From positions 22,134,001 through 22,198,000 of the forward strand of contig JBHGNT010000004.1 in the NCBI GenBank assembly GCA_043228905.1: 64,000 nucleotides of DNA. Reading direction: 5' to 3'. The position numbers were made by a program, and so were the translations under genes. The notes beneath the pieces are model-generated. The model was not told the origin of the DNA and did no database searches. It worked only from the letters and a program-made list of their open reading frames with translations. Below, piece by piece: positions 55,801 through 64,000 of the stretch; the stretch's first letter is position 1, and every line of letters starts with the position of its first letter. Origin of the DNA: Azolla caroliniana (Eukaryota; Polypodiophyta).

Positions 55801-56846
55801 GCAACCAAAGAAGACTCTATTTGGGCTCCATTCGCATTTCGGGGGTCGTCGGACAAAAGCTTGATTTCAGCAACCAAAGAAGACTCTATTTGGGTTTCAT
55901 TTGCATTTCGGAGGTCGTCGGACAAAGGCTTGACTTGGTCATCAGAAAAGGACCCTATTTCCATTCCATTTACGTTTTCAACATCATTGGGCAAAGGTTT
56001 GATTTGGGCAACCGAAGAAGTCCTAAATTGAGCTTCATTTCCAACTTCATTGCAGAAAGGCTTGATTTGATCACCTAAAGAATCCTCAATTTGCATTCCA
56101 TTTCCATGTTCCTTGGACAAAAGCTTGGTTTGGGCTCCCAGAAAATGTCCTAGCTGGGTTCCATTTCTGTTCCCAATGCCATTGGATAAAGGCTTGATTT
56201 GGGCATCTGAAAAAGTCTCTTTTTGATTTCCATGTTCACCTGACAAAGACTTAATTTGAGGAGCCAAAAAAGTTCCTCCTTGTGTTTCATCACCTCCAAG
56301 ATCATTGGACAAAGGCTTGAATTCAGCACCAGAAGAAGCGCCTATTTGGGCTCCGTTTCCACTTCCATTGGAAGAAAAAGGCTTGATTGGGACACCCGAA
56401 AAGGTGCCAATTTGAATTCCCCTTCCACTTTCATCACCAGGCAAACACTTGATTTTGGCGCCTGAAAAACCTCCTAATTGGCCACTCCTTCCACATTCTT
56501 CTCCAGAGAAAGGCTTGATTTCAGCGGGGGGTATTTGGGCAGTGAGAAAAATCCACAAAACCCCTTCTGAAAGCTGGTTGCTCTGTTTCTCCTCCCCAGA
56601 AGAAGAAGATGACGATGTTGAAGTTTCGGGAGCCAAGAAACCTCTGTAGAGGATTCCATAGTCTGAATCAAGACTAGACACATCCCAATGTACGTTATTG
56701 ATGCCTCTGGAACTTGCTAGCATGCCTTGAACTGTGTGTGGATCAAGTTTGGTGTGGCCCTGTTGTTTTATGCGAGAAAGGAGATCTTTGAATTGAGGGA
56801 TTAGGGCACTTACAGTTTTCTGTAGAGAAGCATCATCCGCTTCCAT
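52883..56846 (-). CDS. Mutator-like transposase-derived protein with a novel repeat-containing N-terminal half (1,209 aa, two exons)
   Basis: Exon 1 is 56,846-55,135 and exon 2 is 54,800-52,883. Donor CCAG|GTAAAC and acceptor TTTTCAACAG splice in phase to read ...LKLEDSR|SIHMDFKLGDDF, with no stop in 1,209 codons. The N-terminal half (1-571) is unfamiliar: a helical start, a Ser-rich run, about 11 imperfect repeats of 25-30 aa (QIKPLSND..N.NGTQIGSFS-like) and a conserved-looking C-terminal part (PDFVLGCIKALPPPLHPLTQ). The second half is MULE-like: a MuDR DNA-binding domain (about 575-670), MULE transposase core (FVAFDATQLTGKFQGCLLSA, VVDVENEENWMWFM, CCMRHLVETLKK), SWIM zinc finger (CTCKEWQIFGVPCSH, about 1,030), a small Cys/His knuckle (CSRCGMQQRHNRRTC) and an RG-repeat tail. 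No terminal inverted repeats were seen. An open frame plus splicing suggests a domesticated, MUSTANG-like gene; DNA binding is likely, transposition not. Confidence 0.88.
55780..56520 (-). repeat. coding tandem repeats in the N-terminal half of the Mutator-like protein
   Basis: About 11 degenerate units of 75-90 bp (25-30 codons), each with a core of the type (A)QIKPLS followed by Asn/Gly-rich residues and an acidic or Ser-Gly end. Unit length varies in multiples of 3, so the frame is kept. The two near 55,790-55,930 are the most alike. Confidence 0.8.
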
Positions 56847-57149
56847 ATCGTCTTTCTTTCTATCTTTCTGCCTGGCTGAACTGTCTTGACTGTCTGTATT
56901 TCTGTCTTATTCCTCGTCTGCTTTTTGATTTTGTCTTTCTTTCTTGTTGGAGGAGAAGAAGAGGGTTTTGTTTCTGTGCCAATAGGCCGCAGGCAGGATC
57001 GCTGCTATCTTCGTCTGAGAGAGAGAGGGGGGGGGGGGGGCAGAGAGGAGGAAGGAGGGAAGGGGACTCGTAAATATTGTTAGGCCTATGGTTTGCCTTA
57101 TTTCTGTTTTTAGGGCTCCCTGCTCTCACTCTCTATTTGTTTTGCTTTG
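56847..57149 (-). promoter_or_regulatory. probable 5' UTR and promoter of the Mutator-like gene
   Basis: CT-rich leader-like sequence upstream of the ATG (on the - strand) with a C-run complement (G12 at 57,029-57,040 on +) and CT repeats. No defined motif can be assigned. Confidence 0.35.
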
Positions 57150-59430
57150 TTTTTTTTTGTCGGTAAAAGCACACAATTATATGAATTGTATGTAAAATCC
57201 ACTTAGTTACAACTCTTCTTAGTCTCCTCTACCTATCATATGCCTATATATAGGGAGACGGACATCCTGTAATGCCATTAAAAAACCAGAATATGCATTT
57301 GTGGAAATGATCCCCACATGCTCTAACATCCAAAAAATCCACGTGATAATACCTTTCAGCTGCTTTATATAGGCTTTCACCCCCATGTCTATTATCAAAC
57401 ATGAAAGCATTGCGCATATTCCAATTGTGTTGTAAGTTCCCAATAACGTAAAATTTGGAACAATACCTCCATCTCATCATTTGAACCATTTTTGAACATA
57501 TTGAGAAAAAACCCATTGTTGAGGTCTCAAACAACGGGTTCAAACTTGCCAAATGTCCAATAAGTATTTCCAAATGGTGCATGGTACAGGACATTTAATG
57601 AACCTATGTGTACTTTCCTCCAATGGAACGGTGCAAAAGAAACAAGTGACGGGCCCTAGTCCTTGTCTCTTTAAGGCCGAACCTAATGGGAGCCCACCAA
57701 TCATGACTCTCCATATGAATACCTTTGCACGAAATGGTAGATGGGAATGTCAACCACGTTGTAATATTTTCCACCACCTTGCATCTGACTTACATACATT
57801 CCACAACTTCGCTACTTTAGGAGATAGGCAGGTAATGATGTCATTGCATGATGATACAATAGATTTGTTGTGACTTCTACAAATTTCTCTCAAATAAATC
57901 CATAATTTGGGGGAATACATAACCATCACTTGGCATCTTCAAATTCCTACAACCTTTGAGATTCATTATCAACCACATCTTCCAAATATACAATCCCCAA
58001 TCGAAATAAACGATTGAATTGAGATCTCAACTTCTCTTTCCCATGCCAAAACAACACTCAAGACGAAACAAGCAATTCATTTTGTAATGAATTACAAGGT
58101 CCCCATTCAAAAAGAGATAATGCATCTTGCCATGATCTTACCAAATGTTGTCCACATATAGAAGAATGTTGAATCTTTAGAGGAATACTTCCATTGAGTA
58201 ATGACCACCAGGATACTTGAACCTTTGTTTTCCGGTGAACCAATCCTTCATGCTCAATAAAATATTGCATCATAGATATCCATGGTTGATCTTGTTGACA
58301 CATATATCATAATAATGCAAATCTACGAGCCATCAAATGCATTTCCAAATCCAATATTGCCGCACCACCGAACCTTTTAGGAGTAGCCAAATGGTCCCAT
58401 GAAATCCATGTAACTCCCGTCATTTCTCCCTTCCGCCACAACATGAACTGAATAGGTTGTAACATGTTTTGCAATGCCGTCTTAGTCCAAGGTAGTAAAG
58501 GCAAAAATTATACTAACATAGGTATTAAGATACATTGCACCACTTTGAGTCATACATGAAAGGGCCATAATTGAGACTTCCAAGACATAAATTTGTCCTT
58601 CAATTTACTACCAATCCAATCCAATCAATTGAACATTTGCAACATCAACACCCAATGGATAAAACCCAAATGTCGATATATTGATCCTCATGTAATCACT
58701 GAACCTCACCATCCCAAACATTCCAAATCACTCTCCGTACAAGAAATAAGGCGAGACTTCCTTCAATTTATATACAACCCTGAAGCCAAAGCAAATTTAT
58801 CCCAAACTTGCATACTCCTTTCAAGATTTTCTTTTGAGACTTGTAAAAACATAAAAGAATCATCTGCCAATGCTTGTGCCACCAATTGTCCACCAGATGG
58901 AAGATGCAAACCCACAATATCACCACTGGCCACAAGATTTGACAACATTAACTAACAAAGGATGTGTAACAATAGCAAATAACAATGGGCTTAGTGGACA
59001 TCCTTGCCACAAGGATTTAGTAAGAAACACACTCCGGCATTAAGCATCATACATGAGGTTGCATGTTGCCCTAGCAAAAAGATAAGTCGACACATACGAG
59101 GACCAAACCCCATATTATACATCACACCTAAGAGGAAAGACCAATTAACATGATCATATGCTTTTTCCAAATCTAATTGCACCGTAACCATTTCTTGATG
59201 TGTATGTCGAGCATAATCAATAGCTATTTGAACATTCAAAACAGTATGCAATATATTTCTACCTACAATAAAACCATATTGAGATGGATGAATAAGTTGA
59301 GGTAAGATTTTCTTTAGTCTATTGGATAATATCTTTGCAAACACTTTGTACAACCCTCCCATCAATGAAATAGGCCTCCATTGATGAAATGACTCCAAAA
59401 ATGATACCTTTGGTATTATTTGATTTTTGG
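57150..59430 (-). pseudogene. LINE (non-LTR retrotransposon) reverse transcriptase and 3' end, decayed
   Basis: Reading down from 59,400: RT block WRPISLMGGLYKVFAKILSN, then QYGFIVGRNI, VQLDLEKAYDHVNWSFL with the catalytic Asp, a frame break near 58,990, then ALADDSFMFLQ (A/YxDD box, first residue changed), then the downstream LINE region (WKGEM-like, LATPKRFGGAAILDLE). The zinc-finger-like C-terminal region lies at about 57,600-57,250. A run of 9-10 A (on the - strand) near 57,150-57,163 marks the 3' end. There are many stops and shifts. The endonuclease domain is absent from this strand; ORF1-type sequence lies just beyond in opposite orientation. Confidence 0.85.
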
Positions 59431-59439
59431 CTCGTTGCG

Positions 59440-60992
59440 AAGCTCGTTTAGAGAGCTTTCCAAGGATTGTTTGGATGTTAAATTTCGTTGTTGTTACAAG
59501 AAGTTACAAGGAAAATTGTCATCATCTCAGGTTAGTTCTCTCAATCTCTATTAGGATGGCAAACACAACAACAGGAAGTGTGTTGATGATTGTTGATGAA
59601 TGTGGTAGTAATGATGGCTATGAAAATTACAAGAAGCAAAAATGTATCGATTCTACAAAGCATGAGAAAACATCATATGTGTTATTCTTGGTGGCAAATA
59701 TGTTATTGGAGATGATTATGATGTTGACAGTTGTTGTGATTTTGTTAAGGCGTTGATTTCTAATTTTATGGGAAAAAATGAGAATGATGCTAAAGATTGT
59801 GTGGAGGAGGATGTTGTGGAGGTGGTGATGGAGACCAAGTCTATGTTAACAACTTTTGACAGGTTCTATGATCGTGGTGTTATTTTGTATTTTACTACAA
59901 AACTTCCTTTGGTATCATGGATTAAGCAGTGGTTGAATTCATTCATAATGCCTAAATTATTGTGTTGAGGATGTGTATGTGGGTCCAAGAGGTTTTTATG
60001 ATGTGGTTTTTTTATCGTCAAAACACCGTACAACTTTGATGGCAAAGGTACCAATCTTTTTTGATAGAAGATTAGTGTATGTGATGGAATGGGTTCTAGT
60101 GGTGGATTATAGAGATTTATTAAAACAACAATGTCCAATTTGGGTGATCGTTGATTGTAGTAACTCATTCTTTTGGAATTTACTACCAGGATTGATGTCT
60201 CAAATTGGTAAAGTTTTGGTTGCTCCTCATCTTAATTCGTTGAACAAATGTAGATTTTGCATGTTATGGGATACAAGTTGTAAAATTCCAGGATGGTTGA
60301 GTATAGATACATCTCGATTTAGTCGATTTCGTTTTAAGCTTCAATGGGAGACTTTTGTAGTACATTGTTTTAAATGTGGTGAATTGGGGCATTTTATGGT
60401 TGAATGCCAATATCATGGTGAACTATCCCCAAAAAATTATGTCAAAGGGAATAAGGAAGATGTTGAGAAGGATATTGTCTCAACAGTTGATATGGTCATG
60501 GACAAGGGAACATCTCATGGGTTAGAGCGGGATCCTAAAGTTCATGGTCATGTTAGAGGTGTTGGGGAGGAGAATGGAGTACGTATTAATGATGACCCAG
60601 ATGTTGAAGATGGAGAGTGGCATCAAGTGAAGCATAAGATAAAAGGGAAGGGTGTTGTCATATAAAGGGACACAAAAAATATGAACAGTAAGGCATTACC
60701 AAAAGATAATTTGAGATTGAATGAGAGCTTTAAGAAAAATCCTTGGCAGAAACAATTGCGAAATCAGAGAGTGTCCAACTAATTACAATTTGATTCTTCG
60801 GGAAGGGTTATGCGACCTCAATTAAATCAAGGACTTCGTTCTCGTGGAGGTAGACAACAAAACCCTATTATTGGTGGAGGTGATATAGTACACACAAATC
60901 CTTATGCAGATCTTGAACAAGTAGTTAGTACATTCATGAATACACTTCCTCATAAAGAGCAAGTTCTTATTATCTTCTTTAGTGTGAATTGA
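59440..60992 (+). pseudogene. LINE ORF1 (DUF4283-type nucleic-acid-binding protein with zinc knuckle), inverted relative to the RT part
   Basis: The best-preserved stretch is 59,973-60,665: YDVVFLSSKHRTTLMAKVP, IFFDRRLVYVMEWVL, SFFWNLLPGLMSQIGKVLVA, KIPGWLSIDTSRFSRFRFKL, then a CX2CX4HX4C knuckle (CFKCGELGHFMVEC) and an acidic, Lys-rich tail. This DUF4283 plus CCHC arrangement is typical of plant LINE ORF1. Preceding frames (59,540-59,970) look like its N-terminal part with breaks, and 60,810-60,992 a C-terminal remnant. Confidence 0.7.
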
Positions 60993-62640
60993 CAACTTTC
61001 AAATCGAAAGAGCGAGGCACTTAGGGTATGATGCACTCCTCGATGTTATTGAAAGGGCCTCCTCTAGCAATATGTCATAATTGAGATTATTGTTGCCTTT
61101 GATTCTTAGAGGATTGACAGGATGTGTGACAATGTTGAGAACTATCATTTGGAGAATCAATCACAAATTAGGCAACAGTGTTAGCTAAGACCATGTATGA
61201 GACATGGACAAGATTCCACCCAACATCACTTACAAATATAGTATCTATACAAAGCTCAATTCAATGATTCTTACAAGAGGAGAGAAGTTCAACGATGTCA
61301 TGTTACAGTTGGACACTAAGGTCTTTTCATGGCGAATGAAATTCTAGTGAAAATAGTTCAATGGCAGCTTTAGGAGAAACTATAGAGTACTTTACAATTT
61401 TTTAACTAGTTTTTAACTAATTTTTTAACATGTACCTTAACCTAGTTGTTGTTACCTATTAATTGTCCATAATAATTTAAACAAAGGATAATTACTTAAG
61501 TTAAAGAACTCTAAAACATTATATGGATTTTGCAAAAGTTCTCTTGTTTATTTTCCATGGTAGAGTTATGTTCGATTTTACTTTTCCTATTAGATTGTAT
61601 AAGATTTCTATGCCAAGAGTTTCTTCAGTAAGTTATGACTTTTGAAACGGAACTTGAGATAAATGAGCCTCAAAGAATATTCACACAAGAGCAAGACTTC
61701 TCCCAAGAAAAATCTAAGATATGAATTCATTATGACATTTTACAACGATCTAATGACTTCCATGTTCAATAGATCATATCATGTGGACATTGGAGAGTGA
61801 TCAATATCTCTTTTGATGCAAAACAATAAATCAAAGACCTTAAATATGCTCATGCTTTTAAAGTTATTTACCCCAATAAGTATCATGTATCATGTATCAT
61901 GTATCCTGGTAACTCATTATGCCAGAACAAACATCAAAGCTGAGTTACCAGAACAAACATCAAAGTGTTGACCACAAACTGGGGATTTGCTTAAGATACA
62001 ACATAAGTTTTAGTTGGCAATTTGATATTTGCACAATCAATTGTACATTAAAGTTTGTTTGCCTACTTATCTTGATTCGTTGTTGAAATATATAATCAGC
62101 AAATAACATGCATATAAACTTTTCTTACTCTTTAAGCCAAATACATGAAAAGAGCTCAAACTTAAATATTATGCAACATTAAAGGATTGTCTGTGCGTCC
62201 TTTGATTGTGTAGCAAGAGAACCAAGTAGTATCCTTTCTTTATAAAAATGGAAAATGATATAATCATATGATGTTATAATTAAACTTAAATTGTTGCTTT
62301 TGGACAATTAAATTTGGCAAAGAAGATATAAACTATGTACATAGGTTCGTTAATCTTATTGATACTTCAGCCACTGTATTATAAACATGATTCAAAATCT
62401 CGAATATTAAAAAGAAATGCCTAGATCTTTCTAAAAAATCCATCTTTATAACTCATCAAAAAGTAACTCCATACTCTCTTGAAAAAGATACTTGAGAATT
62501 AGCTAGATTCCTTTGTTATTCTTTCCATAAAAGTTGTGTATATTCAAACAACACGACAATACAAAAAACCCCTCGGTGTCCCCACTACAATAATGAGGAT
62601 CTTATGGCAAAGTAAACCATCTAAGGTTTTGTAATGACAA

Positions 62641-62730
62641 AAAGGCATATCCTTTGAGGATAGGTTGCACATAGAACTTAGCAAAAGGCATATCCTTTGA
62701 AGATAGGTTGCACATAGAACTTAGTTAACA
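62641..62730. repeat. 44-bp tandem duplication
   Basis: AAAAGGCATATCCTTTGA(G/A)G...GCACATAGAACTTAG occurs twice in direct succession with a single internal difference. Confidence 0.9.
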
Positions 62731-63939
62731 ACAACTACCACGTCAACTTTCCTTTCAAACCAAATACTTCTTTTGGTGCTCCATGGAGACCATCAAACAA
62801 CCACCAATTTCTCATACTCCAATCGTACCACAGACTCCAATACCTAATGTAGTCAAACACAACCTAAGAAGCGAACAATACCTTGTCGTGTGTAACAGTC
62901 TTGGAGCGAGGGATACCTAAGACAATGGGTGCATGAGGATACTTCGTGACATCAAATTGTAACTCTTCAACATGATTGCCAATGGTCATGCAATGGCTCT
63001 GTTTCATGCAATGGTAAGGCATGTCCATTGATGGTTGTTGTTAGAAGGGGCTTGGTGCAAGGGACTCATGAAATGGCATGAGCGCAGGCAATGTTGGAAT
63101 AAACCAAATAGGTTATGTAGAAAAGTATATGGTCACTAGAACAAGACAATCAAAGGATCCATGTTGCATTGTACCATCAAGGATGGGAAGTGTATTAGAT
63201 GAGAGAGGTTGACAAAATGATATGAATCGCATAGATGAATGGATTAGGTTTGGACAAAGGCATTAGAGAAGTCACGGAAGGGGATGGAGGGGTGGGGACA
63301 CAAGGGCGACTCGAAGTTAATCGAGTCTTGGTAACATCGCAAATATGGAATGTAGGTTGAGGACTTGGAAGCATGGGGCAATAGCCTTTAAAAAATGTGG
63401 GAGGTTATGTGGCGAAGTATCAATGAAGTTGTGGGACAAAAGTATTTTGATATTGGCGATTTGGAGGGTTGGGAACTCGAAATGGAACTTGGGACAACAT
63501 TGAGCCAACCGGTAGACCCTCGTTGGGGGCAATTTGAGGTGTTTCAAGATCTTGAAAGGGTTTTGTACTTGGTGCAAGTGGAGGATAAATGGATGAACTC
63601 ACCATAAAGACAAGAGGCCTACACAAATGTGGTGATCCCACTCTTCACGTGTCAATTGCCCTCAACAGTTTGTTACAGTGGAGCCTAGGCTAACTTTTTC
63701 ACCGTCAACATCTACTTAAAGAGGCGAGAGAACTTGGGTTTGGACCAGGCGGTGGGAATGGTCCAATGTCATGGCGTGTCATGAAGGGTCAAGTTTGGGT
63801 TTCCCACTTAGTGTTGTATCCAAGCTTGGTGTTAATACTTGCTCGTCAAATCTAGTTCCTAACACAAGTTGTTGAACTCCATGACACATTACACCATGGA
63901 GCGCTCCTTTTATTTTGACTCAAAGAAGTGGTCCCAAGT

Positions 63940-64000
63940 AGAGGGGGCAAATATGTTGGGGATTGCACACTCTACTCGCGGTGATTTGGCAAAGTGGTTC
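63940..64000 (+). repeat. possible polypurine tract and LTR start
   Basis: AGAGGGGGCAAATA followed by TGTTGGGGATTG resembles the 3' end of a retrotransposon interior followed by its LTR. The rest lies outside the window and no upstream pol is recognisable, so this is weak. Confidence 0.25.

Larger units (their letters stand above)
60993..64000. other. gene-poor stretch to the window end
   Basis: No gene recognised. Contains a 44-bp tandem duplication (62,641-62,730) and a possible polypurine tract and LTR start near 63,940-63,954. Confidence 0.45.

Overview
The window is nuclear DNA of a land plant. Evidence: a plant-type tRNA-Glu(CTC), a TMKL1-type leucine-rich-repeat pseudokinase, an AIPP2-like PHD protein, a Mutator-derived transposase gene, plant Ty1/copia and chromovirus Ty3/gypsy elements, and GT-AG introns of 80-350 bp or more. 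The AT-rich, gene-poor, repeat-laden background, together with a DUF7869-type gene and a ParB-DNA methyltransferase gene, leads me to guess a seed-free plant (fern, lycophyte or bryophyte). That last step is inference.

Layout. 1-1.54 kb: end of a copia LTR, its primer-binding site and a decayed gag/protease. 3.08-6.31 kb (-): a five-exon pseudogene encoding a ParB-like domain fused to a beta-class DNA amino-methyltransferase. 7.35-10.53 kb (+): a divergently oriented DUF7869-type pseudogene split by a solo LTR. These two may belong to one decayed mobile or selfish unit and are the most unusual content. 11.4-13.3 kb: two copies of a LINE 3' fragment. 13.3-15.9 kb: short tandem duplications. 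15.97-18.17 kb (-): an apparently intact seven-exon AIPP2-like PHD/zinc-knuckle/SPOC gene, open over 525 codons.

19.4-35.5 kb is a nest of retrotransposons. Copia A (-) is interrupted by copia B (-), whose RT-RNase H frame is still open. After a 100-N gap comes copia C. Its integrase half is now on the - strand and its RT half on the + strand. Inverting 24,926-28,592 in silico brings the halves together around a solo LTR with a 5-bp target duplication (AGGAT) and an intact reading frame. Copia C also carries a composite chromovirus insertion (29,370-33,182, target duplication CAGAG). That insertion contains LTRs in both orientations, and each LTR holds a tRNA-like pol III promoter.

35.5-42 kb is mostly non-coding and includes a roughly 1-kb tandem duplication. 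The gene-proximal copy supplies a cluster of ACGT-core elements in front of TMKL1 (42.58-45.38 kb, +, two exons). 45.4-52.9 kb is gene-poor apart from tRNA-Glu at 51,421. 52.88-56.85 kb (-): a two-exon gene joining a repeat-containing N-terminal half to a complete Mutator-type transposase region, predicted at 1,209 aa with no stop. 57.15-61.0 kb: a LINE whose ORF1 part is inverted relative to its RT part. From 61 kb to the end I see no gene.
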